NCBI GenBank assembly: GCA_022414725.1
Contig: CM039467.1
Coordinates: forward strand, 14,433,932-14,497,931
Source: Microglena sp. YARC
Lineage: Eukaryota; Chlorophyta; Chlorophyceae; Chlamydomonadales; Chlamydomonadaceae
DNA: 64,000 nt
Direction: 5' to 3'
The position numbers and the translations under genes were made by a program. Within the stretch, counting starts at the first letter, position 1. Every line of letters begins with the position of its first letter. Below the pieces are notes generated by a model that was not told where the DNA came from, did not search any database, and worked only from the letters and a program-made list of their open reading frames with translations. Positions 44,889-52,014 of the stretch are shown one piece after another.

Positions 44889-47800
44889 GCCCCTCTTCCC
44901 CTTTGAGTGTGTCTGTCAGTGACTCTCTCCTCAACTTCGTACATCATACTATGTTTTGTCTTATCTTCCTACTATACTCTGCATCTACGCAGGGGGCAGT
45001 GCTTGGGGGTAGTGGTGGCAGTGTAGGAGGTGGGGGCGGGGAAGGGCTTGGATGCAGTGGGGGTGGGAGGGGGGAGCGGTGCGGTGGGCAAGGAGCGATG
45101 AAGACCTGCGGGAGATCACGGACACCTATAGACACTAAACTCTGCATCTACGCATTTTTTCTTTCTTTTCTAGTAAAAGGAATTTTACCCGAGGAGGTGG
45201 GTCTCCTGACACAAACCAGCAAATATGTCTGTCAGAGCATATCCCTTCATAGTGGATGCCGTCAGTTTTTCATCATCATCATCATCATCGTCGTTGTCTT
45301 CGTCGTCCTCCTCCTCCTCATCATCATCATCATTCCCACTATCCTACTCCTACTCCTACTCTTACTCCTACTCCCCCTCCTCCTCCTACTCCACCTCATC
45401 ATTGTACTCCTCATCCTCGTCATCATTATCATTTGTGTTTCTATAAATATTTGCATATCGAATCTACTTATACGCCATCCAGCCTATATTGAGGAGCCTA
45501 CATCCCTGGCTTTCTTCTCCACACCCTTCATTCCACCATCTTTTCTTGACACTGCAGAATCGAAGCATCACGGCTGCTGCTGGACGCCTCCCTGCTAGCC
45601 CAGATTCTCAGGGGGGCCATGATCATATTGCATCGTCACTACCTCAATCTCGCTTCTACGATAATGTGAGTTCTATGATAGTTTTATGACGGTTGTCCGT
45701 TTGTCGTGTTGTTAGTCTGTCGTGTGGTCGGCCACCCTGGCCCTGGCCCTGGCGTAACCCTGGCCATGTCGTATAATCTGGCTTTGGTCCGCTGCACTCT
45801 ATTCCGGTGCCACCTGTCGCTCCAATAGCCAACACTCTCCGCCAATTATCCACGTCGCTTGCCACGCGTTTAGGACTTTGTTTACAGGGGTGAGGGGGGG
45901 GGGGGGGGGGCAGTAAAGGGCACATCTGGTGAAGGGCAAATCTGGTGAAACCTAGCCCTCTGGGACTGAGGACAAAGGAACACAAAAATCCCTAACCAAC
46001 TTTTGGTTCCAAAGGTAGAATTTGATTTAGATAGCTCGTGTTAAAGCCTTTGACCTCCTCTATCAATGTATGCAGTACAATTTGACTTCCATGGAGCCAA
46101 TTTTGAGAACATGATGATGTACTGTAGTAGGAGATGTGTTACAGGTTTGAAGTGTCTAGTGTGATGGTGCAGTACTGGGATGGTGCAGTATCATGTGATG
46201 TTATTACAGACAAGGACAGTATTATAGACTAGGACTTGTTGTCTATAATAATGAACGAAGTACAGCACCTGGAGCGGAGCAGTAGACCCCCCCCCCTATT
46301 TTTATATTGTTTACAACAGGTGAACCAAGAGAGGGTGCTTGCTGATATCATCTGAATAGATGTAGATGTTTCATCCAATGTGTTTCATCTTCTAAACTGG
46401 GCAGAGATGTGAAGAGATCATCATTAGGATGTTATGTGTCATTAGGAACAGATATCGTCATTAGGATGTTACGTGTCATTAGGAACAGATATCGTCATGA
46501 GGATGTTCCTTGTCATTAGGAACAGATATCGTCATTAGGATGTTACGTGTCATTAGGAACAGATATCGTCATTAGGATGTTACGTGTCATTAGGAACAGA
46601 TATCGTCATTAGGATGTTACGAGTCATTATGAACAGATATCGTCATTAGGATGTTACGTGTCATTAGGAACAGATATCGTCATTAGGATGTTAAGTGTCA
46701 TTAGGAACAGATATCGTCATTAGGATGTTCCGTGTCATTAGGAACAGATATCGTCATTAGGATGTTACGTGTCATTAGGAACAGATATCGTCATTAGGAT
46801 GTTACGTGTCATCAGGAACAGATATCGTCATAAGGATGTTACGTGTCATTAGGAACAGATATCGTCATTAGAATGTTACGTGTCATTAGGAACAGATATC
46901 GTCATTAGGATGTTACGTGTCACTATGAACAGATATCGTCATTAGGATGTTACGTGTCATAAGGAACAGATATCGTCATTAGGATGTTACGTGTCATTAG
47001 GAACAGATATCGTCATTAGGATGTTACGTGTCATTAGGAACAGATATCGTCATTAGGATGTTACGTGTCATTAGGAACAGATATCGTCATTAGGATGTTA
47101 CGTGTCATAAGGAACAGATATCGTCATTAGGATGTTACGTGTCATTAGGAACAGATATCGTCATTAGGATGTTACGTGTCATTAGGAACAGATATCGTCA
47201 TTAGGATGTTACGTGTCATAAGGAACAGATATCGTCATTAGGATGTTACGTGTCATTAGGAACAGATAGCGTCATTAGGATGTACGGTGCATGTTATTCA
47301 TCCTATGGAGCGATCAAATATGGTATATCCTGCCGTAATGGCGGGGCGTTGTCGGGAAAAAAGTGATCAACCCCTGTGATCAACCCTTTCTGCTGTCATC
47401 AGCTCCCTAGTACCCCTAATGTTGTCCCTAGTACCCCTAATGCTGTCATCAACTTTTAAGACCCCTTCTGCTGTCCCCTACAGAAGCCAACTCTTGGAAA
47501 GCTGTCGACAATCAAGGAGGTGTCTTCGTCTGTGGTAAGTCGCTACCCACTGTTTTATTATTAATGTACGTCCTGGGTGTGTATTATGGGTATACGCGTG
47601 TATTATGGGGAGTACACTGGGTGTCAATTGACATTTTGGGCGTGTTGAGTCACAAACATCGCGTAACCGCAAACATGGTGGAACCACCTCCCAAAGTGGG
47701 CATATGGCTGGCAAATTAGAACATAGGCACTACCTCATCTATTTCATCTATGGTAAAGTCTCCACACACTGTTTTATTATTAATATCATGTACACTACCT

Positions 47801-49805
47801 TATCTGTTACACCTTATCTAATACACCTTATCTGTTACTTCGACAATGACGCAGCTTGACTGCAACGAGGCTGTGTTTTTGTTTAGGTGTTCACCTGGTT
47901 TCAGTTTAATTAGTCCTGAAATTGAAGGATAAAATTGCAATCTTCAACTACCCCACTTTTATAACCACCCTTGGAGTACTTGCTACAGATTCTGACCAAG
48001 GTGTTGGCTCCGGCTGATCAGATTGACGAAGCTGAGAAAGAGATGGAGGCTGGTAAATCAAAGGAGGGCGCTGCAAGCAGTCAGACAGACCATCACCCAA
48101 CCACCCGATTCACCCCCTACCAAGCAATCAACCACCCCTTGCTCACAACCACCCTTTGAGTACTTTCTACTCGCTCATAACCACCCTTTGAATGCTTGCT
48201 ACTTTCTCATAACCACCCTTTGGATGCTTGCTACTATCTTATAACCACCCCATGCTCATAACCACCCTTTGAGTACTTTCTACTCGCTCATAACCACCCT
48301 TTGAATGCTTGCTAATTTCTCATAACCACCCTTTGGATGCTTGCTACTATCTCATAACCACCCTTTGAGTACTTTCTACTCGCTCATAACCACCCTTTGA
48401 ATGCTTGCTACTTTCTCATAACCACCCTTTGGATGCTTGCTACTTTCTCATAACCACCCTTTGAATGCTTGCTACTCGCTCATAACCACCCTTTGAATGC
48501 TTGCAACAGAATATGAGAAGTGTGCTGGCTCCAGTTGATCGCATTGACGAAGGTGAAGAAGAGAGGGATTCACGACAACCATCAAAGGAGGGCTCTTCAA
48601 GCAGTCAGATTGGTGACAAGCAACTCCCCTCTAATGGGGTCTCTGCCTCCAACTCCGCTGATCGACTTTTGGATACACAACCCGCCACCGCCGACACCGA
48701 TCTTGCCAGCTCCCTGAACTCAACCAAACGGCGGAGAATGAAAGCCCTTGATGCAGAGTCGGAGGACGAACGGCCGACTGTGCTGTCAACCGCCTCAACT
48801 GAACCCGCAGGTGTTGCTTCCATAGGACGTGGTCCGGATCGAAGTAAGACATCTCGACAGAACTCAGGAGATGATCTAGAGAGACCTATCTCACGTATTT
48901 CCCCAAAGCTGTCCTCACGCAATTCCCCATGGCAGCCCTCAACTTATCAATCTAAGGCAGCTTCACTATCCACCACCAACGGTAGCTATGGTGGGGGAAC
49001 AGGACCTGATGGCTCCCTGAGTAACAGCACTACACACAGCAGTAGCCACACCAGCAATACAGGGGGCGGAATGGGTGGTGGAGGTAGAGGTCCAGATGTA
49101 TACGCGCCTATTTTGGTGGACATTAAACGTAGCCCCATGTACAATTCCCAGGATCTGTTTCGACCCACATCCCGACAATTGTCCGGTGGAATGGACTGGG
49201 CTGGTGGGGAGGCAAACCCCAACAATAGAGCAAGCCCAGGATGGCCTGTGTACGCCCAAGGGGGTGGGCTGCCGACGGAGGGTGGCATTGGCAGTTTCCT
49301 CAACGCAGTCCCCTCTCTGGCACAGGCGCACTCCTCATCCTTAGCCGTGCGGCGGGAGCACGCGCAGCTGAGGGCAGGAGATTATAGCGGTGCAGGCTAT
49401 ATGAGTAACAGCATAGAAGGAATGGCGCTACCAGTGGGTGCCTCCTCAACATACGTACCCAGGCCCTATTCAGGCAGCCCCACTGGGGGCCAGAACCCAG
49501 GTGGCTACACCTCTCCTCGAATGTATTCTCAAATGTTGGACCATCCCCTTACTGGTGGAGGGGTGGGTGGAGGAGGAGGGGTGTTTGGCAGTGGCGGTGT
49601 GCGGGGCAGCGTTGCAAGCAGCGGCAGTGGAAGTGGAATGAGCTACGCAAATGTGCGGGGCAGTGTTGGAAGCTCTGGTGAAAGGAGTGGGCTACCCCAC
49701 CAGCAGCGTCCCGTGCCCTTGCAACCTGTGGGGGGGTACTTCACACAGCCCCAACCTGTGCGTTATCAGTCACCCCAGGGCCGGTCCGGGGGGGAGGGGG
49801 ACTAA
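26674..49805 (+). CDS. NIPA-family (DUF803) magnesium transporter with very long C-terminal tail
   Basis: Multi-pass membrane transporter of the NIPA family, proposed to carry Mg2+. Exons: 26674-26712, 26823-26852, 26943-27013, 27655-27725, 28934-29022, 30401-30522, 31367-31453, 32165-32348, 34140-34217, 38512-38658, 39504-39727, 41217-41373, 43432-43649, 44564-44723, 45558-45665, 47484-47534, 48510-49805. All introns are GT-AG, phases agree, and the sum is 3132 nt. Core residues 1-330 show family features: MAITWIYGAIINIAGSILI, LGTNIMKLGHNK, WKIGIGIYVVGNLLNFGSFA, SVQFVANVVFASLVLKEP, then paired hydrophobic segments to IVFVGVYLLTLNAKIQYEKE. NIPA proteins are usually 300-450 residues; here about 700 more follow, rich in Ser, Gly, Asn and Pro, with no domain I recognise. 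Introns make up 86 percent of the gene and are mostly junction-derived arrays. The start fits the family N-terminus directly. Confidence 0.92.
27095..27545 (+). repeat. 125-bp tandem repeat in transporter intron 3
   Basis: Three to four units with TTTTACAAGGGTGGGTTG, GGTGTGGTTCTGATTGTGC, GATTGATGG, and GTGGATGGATGGGAAGC. The minus frame gives a 146-residue artefact. Confidence 0.8.
27800..28560 (+). repeat. 33-bp minisatellite GCTGAAAGCTGACATGACAGG in intron 4
   Basis: About 16 units of 30-34 bp (GCAGCTGAAAGCTGACATGA, CAGGCATATGAAT) from 27830 to 28260. A related segment lies at 28420-28470. The left edge has CAGCTTCTAGGCAGCTC, a fragment also seen near 13377 and 20485. Confidence 0.85.
28680..28930 (+). 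repeat. C-rich duplicated segment before exon 5
   Basis: Two units with poly-C, CAGTCTCACACNTACTTCACA and ATACCTCAC precede the acceptor at 28933. Confidence 0.6.
29205..29345 (-). mobile_element. tRNA-derived SINE, copy 3, reverse
   Basis: On the minus strand TTCAATGGTTGATC and B box GGTTCGAACCC precede the shared SINE body (TGTCCACAGCCGCTGTCAAC, GCCATGGTAGCTTTGTCCAG, GTAAAGTAGCAGCACC). Confidence 0.72.
29380..29465 (+). repeat. (CT)n microsatellite
   Basis: CTCTCTCT run of about 75 bp with a few interruptions. Confidence 0.9.
29530..30400 (+). repeat. Copies of the exon 6 acceptor junction
   Basis: Clear copies near 29858, 30024 and 30245 carry GCAGGTCACATTAACCGTCC, TCTTGGCGACTGTGTGCC and CCACAACAACCTGAAACAAT. 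The true acceptor is at 30398-30400. Units also carry TCCCATGTCTCATGTATTCC flank. A more decayed copy begins near 29540. Confidence 0.87.
29640..29840 (+). repeat. AGATACGAGATCAGATGTG minisatellite
   Basis: About six units combine GAGATACGAGATCAGATGTG and AGATATGAG; they lie between two junction-like segments (TACAACAACTACAANGACCTG). Confidence 0.8.
30523..30730 (+). repeat. Copies of the exon 6 donor junction
   Basis: Three 60-65-bp units (30530, 30597, 30662) repeat ATGAATCAACNACATATGACGTCG, CAGATTGAGCTGTATANAGAG and the GTAAGTTTACAA flank seen at the true donor at 30523. Confidence 0.88.
30935..31175 (+). mobile_element. Family J dispersed repeat, copy 2
   Basis: Matches 10900-11100 through CTATATATAGCGATCACTAG, CCCCGTTTGGTGAAATTATC, AAAGCTATGAAAAGCTATAAA, TGGAGGCGGCCGAAAA and CCACTTTCAG. 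Confidence 0.65.
31500..32164 (+). repeat. GT/GGT microsatellites and a copy of exon 8 start
   Basis: 31500-31770 is GTGTGT and TGGTGG repeats. 31890-32010 is ACCTCAACC-like. 32021-32095 is a degenerate copy of the exon 8 acceptor junction (AATATATCAAAGAAGGCATT, CCCAAGTTTTTACC) ahead of the true one at 32165. Confidence 0.82.
32360..32480 (-). mobile_element. Family C retroposon, reverse copy in intron 8
   Basis: TTTAGTT then hairpin GTGAAA-GGAA-TTTCAC, CCAGGAGGTGGGTCTTCCGA, CACAAGCCAGCGACACCAAG, GATTCAGTTTGAATGGCG, AAAGAGTAGGCGC. Confidence 0.78.
32750..34139 (+). repeat. About 14 copies of a 95-bp unit near the exon 9 acceptor
   Basis: Units combine CATCTCACGTCTTCACTCATCCCCTGCAGATG, CTTGTGCCTCATGCC, CTTTCCCCATGCTTCATGCC. 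The true junction (CATTCACCCCCTGCAG-ATG, 34124-34142) has the same acceptor context, and the exon is similarly rich in CATGCTCCT and TTCATGTC. A 560-residue open frame through it is an artefact. Confidence 0.85.
34320..34435 (+). repeat. (AT)n and (GGTCGT)n microsatellites
   Basis: TATATATA at 34328-34352 and GGTCGTGGTCGT at 34367-34430. Confidence 0.85.
34977..35336 (-). CDS. Possible nested minus-strand ORF, unknown
   Basis: A 119-residue frame within transporter intron 9. It shows charged helices (MRRLMEIANERLRSF) and a CESCGVGG ... CTRC ... pattern that could bind zinc. No family recognised. It is one of the few non-repetitive frames in the intron, but codon evidence is weak, and GT/AG signals near 35220 and 35110 could alter it. 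Confidence 0.25.
   Translation of the reverse strand: MDVSSDDAEMRRLMEIANERLRSFRISLKDRNCARAKVLTCSFVFAHRYLVGRASCFLKGPSLGQLCHALATAQRENNLIVAGCESCGVGGKILKRYCTRCKEHAARRKSEERHRVAGT
35515..35640 (+). repeat. GT and poly-G tracts
   Basis: GTGTGTGTG followed by poly-G at 35600-35638 with two A interruptions. Confidence 0.85.
35815..35855 (+). repeat. (AT)n microsatellite
   Basis: About 19 TA units. Confidence 0.9.
35985..36425 (+). repeat. 430-bp polypurine tract
   Basis: Almost pure G and A (GGGAGGGAGGAGGGG) broken only by a recurring GCGTCCACAGGAGG at 36068, 36167 and 36308. The ends share GGCATGCTGATTGGGAG (35978 and 36388), recurring at 36676. Confidence 0.85.
36470..36515 (+). mobile_element. 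Family E 3' end fragment
   Basis: AGCCTATTTGGCTACCCCCTGG-ACTGTAACAACATAGCA. Confidence 0.6.
36715..36850 (+). repeat. Degenerate TTTAGGG-type tract
   Basis: GGTTTAGGGTTTAGGGTCTTGG and GGTTTAGGTAAGT variants; flanked by copies of GGGGGAAGTTAGCC(C/T)CCACTTCAG (36402, 36691). Confidence 0.65.
36960..37260. mobile_element. Nested family E tail (reverse) and SINE copy 4
   Basis: (TATG)n at 36973-37036 then TTACAGTCCAGGGGTAGACC is a reversed family E 3' end. A SINE body follows with AGTTCGATTCC (37084) and CACGCCCCACCAGGCGTTAT (37204), and another TTACAGTCCAGGGGTAGGCC at 37229. The order suggests insertion of one element next to another. Confidence 0.68.
37370..37540 (-). mobile_element. Family E copy, reverse, with expanded (TATG)n tail
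   Basis: (TATG)n of about 21 units at 37373-37457, then TTAAATTCCAGGGGTAGGCC and GACTTGCCCAACCATGATAGGAAGGGCTT, the reversed family E 3' half. Confidence 0.7.
37780..38511 (+). repeat. CCCAA/CCCCAC tracts with three copies of the exon 10 acceptor junction
   Basis: Copies at about 37898, 38229 and 38369 repeat CCTTGGCATGTTCCCAGCTA, TGCTGATTGTTCCCCTGA, AAATATGTTGGACNCTGTTC up to 80 bases of exon, each preceded by a CAG. Only the copy at 38512 continues into the full exon. Copies two and three share GAGTAAATATG in place of GATGCAAATATG. Confidence 0.9.
38659..39300 (+). repeat. Copies of the exon 10 donor junction, C tracts
   Basis: Six units of 80-110 bp (near 38757, 38846, 38962, 39045, 39122, 39200) carry CTCATGGCNATCATGTTCACCATCGGTGT and a TTGGTGA(G/T)TCAA flank. 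Poly-C runs at 38684 and 38902. Confidence 0.87.
39309..39503 (+). pseudogene. Degraded tandem copy of exon 11 start
   Basis: ATTGTTATCGTGGGTGTGTA to about 39420 repeats the first 110 bp of the real exon (39504). A GA-rich deletion shifts the frame. C-rich filler separates it from the real acceptor. Confidence 0.87.
39728..40000 (+). repeat. CCACAC-rich array and exon 11 donor copy
   Basis: ACCCACACCACCTACC-type repeats, then at 39960-39995 GGTGGTTTTGGTCCATACCC-CAGGTGGGCCAG repeats the real donor junction (39705-39735). Confidence 0.83.
40020..40140 (+). mobile_element. Dispersed repeat also at 6180-6300 and 50410-50490
   Basis: GAAATTGAGGTTGAAATTGT-TACATCTGAGTAATG and GGGACGTGAAGTTAAGGACA match the 6180-6300 copy. 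Confidence 0.55.
40490..41216 (+). repeat. CCCATT/CCACTC tracts with two copies of exon 12 acceptor junction
   Basis: Junction copies at 40725-40790 and 40936-41015 share CAACNTGAACAGCTCTCTGC, GAGCATAGCAACCCC, TCTACGA and an ACCCAG acceptor with the real exon at 41217. Spacer is CATTCC and CACTCC repeats. Confidence 0.88.
41385..41490 (-). mobile_element. Family C retroposon, reverse copy in intron 12
   Basis: TGAAAGGAAGTTTACCCCAAGAGGTGGGTCTCCTGACGC ... CCAGCGACCCCAAGGATTCAG ... AAAAGAGTAGGCGCAC. Confidence 0.72.
41620..42070. repeat. GCGCGC-rich dispersed repeat (two copies)
   Basis: Segments with CTGCGCGCTTTGCGCAGT, AACCCCCTGTGGGCGCAG and a second with ACTGCGCGCTAGTGCGCAAG, AACCCCCTCCGGGCGCAG. 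A reversed copy lies at 50045-50165. Confidence 0.65.
42110..42260 (+). repeat. AT-rich GATATATCGAATA tandem repeats
   Basis: Short direct repeats of ATAGATATATCGAAT. No gene. Confidence 0.6.
42590..42675 (+). repeat. 20-bp repeat TTTCAGGTCAGTTCATGCTA
   Basis: Four tandem units. Confidence 0.85.
42835..43431 (+). repeat. Seven copies of the exon 13 acceptor junction (about 85 bp)
   Basis: Units carry CCCACTACTCAGGCCCACCT, AAAGCATCGATGCAAAGAAC, TATGCAGCATATCCGTGCAT and AACACCCAACCCTACCC. The real acceptor and exon (43429-43480) have CTACTCAG-GCCCATCTCAACGC, TGCAAAGAAATGCGCAACG, AATCCGTGCAT. About 55 bases of exon are in every copy. Confidence 0.92.
43690..44350 (+). repeat. CA-rich ACACATCACATGACTCCTATA repeats
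   Basis: ACACATCACATGACTCCTAT units at 43790-43920 and ACGCATCTTCATATGA units at 43985-44045, then CACACA-rich DNA. Confidence 0.75.
44530..44563 (+). promoter_or_regulatory. (CCTAA)n run directly before exon 14 acceptor
   Basis: Four or five CCTAA repeats end in CTAACCGCAG. CTAAC is a good branch-point match, so the array may supply several branch sites for the acceptor at 44563. Confidence 0.5.
44740..44890 (+). repeat. (CT)n and (TATC)n microsatellites
   Basis: CT run 44741-44771; (TATC) run of about 17 units 44822-44887. Confidence 0.9.
45160..45235 (-). mobile_element. Family C retroposon fragment, reverse
   Basis: Oligo-T, hairpin GTAAAA-GGAA-TTTTAC, then GAGGAGGTGGGTCTCCTGAC and ACAAACCAGC. 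Confidence 0.72.
45268..45432 (+). repeat. CAT/CTC triplet-rich tract
   Basis: CATCATCATC, CTCCTCCTC and CTACTCCTA repeats. Confidence 0.85.
46418..47285 (+). repeat. 37-bp minisatellite in transporter intron 15
   Basis: About 23 units of CGTCATTAGGATGTTACGTG-TCATTAGGAACAGATAT with few substitutions. Each unit carries two ATTAGGA half-units. Confidence 0.93.
47985..48509 (+). repeat. Copy of final exon start plus acceptor-derived 30-60-bp array
   Basis: 47989-48100 resembles the final exon start (GTGTTGGCTCCGGCTGATC, GATTGACGAAG, AAAGGAGGGC, CAAGCAGTCAGA). 48130-48509 is CATAACCACCCTTTGAATGC-TTGCTACT, the acceptor flank repeated about 12 times up to the real acceptor. Confidence 0.88.
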
Positions 49806-50190
49806 GTGTTTCTCGAGCGTGGAACCAGCCAGGTAGCAACGGTAGCAGCGGCAACTCACAAAACCCCTCCCCTCTCCGATATCAACGCTACTAAACTTAG
49901 CCCAGGTGCTTGTGATATTGCAAGTGCTGCTGGCACTGTTACTTTTTGGGGCTTCGCATATCAGCTTCCATCCAGCTCCATTAGCCAGGCACTGGGTCAT
50001 TTCCAACCCTTGCAGCTGCATTGGAACAGGGTACTACATTTTGTTATTCTAGGTTGTGCTTTTACCACAACTGAAAACACAAATCTGCGCGCTGTGCCCA
50101 GAGGGGGGTTAAACAATTGTGTCAATTGCGCAGTCGGGCTCCAAAACCTTGCGCGCTAGGGCGCAACAGCGCTCGCCATGTAGTACCCTC
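49806..50190. other. 3' flank of the transporter gene
   Basis: No gene. Contains a reversed copy of the GCGCGC repeat (50045-50165: AATTGCGCAGTCGGGCTCC, CTTGCGCGCTAGGGCGCAAC). Confidence 0.5.
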
Positions 50191-50490
50191 GTCCAATGAT
50201 GAGCGTCATCATATTTGGTGAACGATGATACGTTACAGCCGCTTCGTCTCGGTCAAACGGTCGGTCGGTCGTACACACAGACGGACAAATGGGTAACCCT
50301 GGGGGCTCCCGCCCCCTTGAAGAGGGGGCTCCGCCAAAAACATGGGCGGCAGGTGTCCAATGATGAGCGTTATCATATTTGGTGAACGATGATATGTAAC
50401 AGTTCAAGCCGCCTCTGGAAATTTGGAACTGTGTATGAAGATTGAAAATCATTACTTGCCATGGGACATTAAGTTGAAGGAACCTTCCCG
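50190..50490 (-). mobile_element. Family H copy flanked by 46-bp direct repeats
   Basis: Direct repeats with TCCAATGATGAGCGTCATCA and TTTGGTGAACGATGATA occur at 50192-50237 and 50354-50402. Between them is reversed family H (CAGACGGACAAATGGGTAAC, GGGGGCTCCCGCC) and a hairpin GCCCCCT ... AGGGGGC. Confidence 0.7.
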
Positions 50491-50909
50491 TTCGCTTGCG
50501 CTGGGGAAGGTTACTGTGGGTTTGCTTTTGCAGACTGCTACTGGGCCAGAGCTCGGACTACCGCAATGTGACATCATGTGACATCAGCAGCAGAAGCAGT
50601 GTCATCGGCAGCAGAAGCAGGATCATCAGCATTGTCATCACCATCATTAGCATCAGCATCATTGCGGGACTACTATTATACCAACCAAGGCTGAGCTTGT
50701 ATTATAGTAGGTATGGAAGAGGGTAGTAGCCGTTTAGAAGACGTTTATTTATCACACACACCGATCCGTCCATTTATCACACACAACTTGTTCCACACTC
50801 TCATGAGTTGGCAGTAAGGCGAGTTTAGATCTTCCTTTCGCAGCAAAGAGAGAAATAAATCCATCAGTGCCCTGGGCGGTTCTCTGAATGATAGTAAGAG
50901 ACAGGTGGA

Positions 50910-50990
50910 AGAGTTTTTTTTTTTTTGAGATAGGACTTACACCCCAGGAGGACCAAAGACGAAGACATAAGTCCATAAAACCGAACAAAT
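50910..50990 (-). mobile_element. Oligo-T headed retroposon fragment with GGACTTA hairpin
   Basis: T run at 50914-50926, then GGACTTA (50933-50939) pairing with TAAGTCC (50968-50974). ACCCCAGGAGG resembles family C and GACCAAAGACGAAGAC the poly(A) family F. Confidence 0.6.
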
Positions 50991-50999
50991 TAACTTAGC

Positions 51000-51525
51000 G
51001 CAGATTAATGGGGACAGATCAATAGGTATAGTAAATGATTGCACGTTGTAGCAAGAGATCTTATGTTGGTATTACGACTGCTGAAGGTGGTGAAGATATT
51101 ACACCACTGCGTAGCATTAAGACTAGTTCAAATGTTGGTAGTATGGTGCTATGGAAAGATGCTAAAAGAGATCCAAGGTTATGTAACGATTTTGAGCTAA
51201 GCAATCCAGCTTCTACAGCTCACTAGCTTTTCGCTTCAAGCGCACTTGTGTGTCGATTTGCCTTAGAGGCGAAGTCAAGGAGAATGAGTTGCATGCAAGC
51301 TGCTGCGTGAATCGTACGACAGAGTTGCAGTGGCTACGTATGGTAGTTGAATTATACGATGGGCAAGTCCCCAACTCCCGACAGTATTGGCCCATGAGGC
51401 CACAACCGGACTGCAATACCTTACGCGCAGCATTAATTGGCAAATGACTAGGCGAACGACCATTTGCCAAAGCGGTTTTTGAGACAAACCTGAGTCGGCT
51501 GGGTCGCTCGCTCTCTAGATCACTT
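51000..51525. other. No gene recognised
   Basis: Frames on both strands up to 154 residues, none recognisable, and the minus one overlaps the retroposon at 51528. I see no repeat structure beyond GCGAAGTCAAGGAGA, repeated as GCGGAATCAAGGAGA at 51726. Confidence 0.4.
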
Positions 51526-51527
51526 TT

Positions 51528-51640
51528 TTTTTTGTTTTTAGTTGTGAAAGGACTTTCACCCCAGGAGGTGGGTCTCCCGACACAAACCAGCGACACGGAG
51601 GATTCAGTTCGAATGGTGGTGCCACTCCTACAATATGCAA
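51528..51640 (-). mobile_element. Family C retroposon, reverse, well preserved
   Basis: T run (51522-51539), hairpin GTGAAAG-GA-CTTTCAC (51544-51559), then CCAGGAGGTGGGTCTCCCGA, CACAAACCAGCGACACGGAG, ATTCAGTTCGAATGGTGG. Confidence 0.82.
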
Positions 51641-52014
51641 AGAGATACCAACCCACGACCAAACGAACATTCACCACTACCCATGTTGACCACGGCAGAC
51701 AAGCTCCCTACCATGGTCTTTAGAGGCGGAATCAAGGAGACATAACTAGACAACCACCACGAGGACAGAAATCCGACAGTACTTCCCTACAAGGTTTGCT
51801 AAGGGCCAGGACGCCAAAATACTGAGGAATCGAACCTCACCACCCCCTTCCTACTCTCGCAAGTAGGGTCGATACAGCAAGGGTACTGTAGATCATAAGG
51901 GATGTAGAACACACCACATTTGTAACTCAGCCTGCGTGTCCTGCGATCTAACGCCGCCCCCTGACCGCTAAGGTAAACCTCGGCAAGACAGGAAAAGAGC
52001 TATCTCCCGTGGAA

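Noticed and set aside
47989..48159. An extra transporter exon with VLAPADQIDEAEKE
   Set aside because: Phase would allow entry, but its GTAAAT donor is phase 1 and cannot join the final exon in frame, and reading on hits a stop. It is a junction copy of the final exon.
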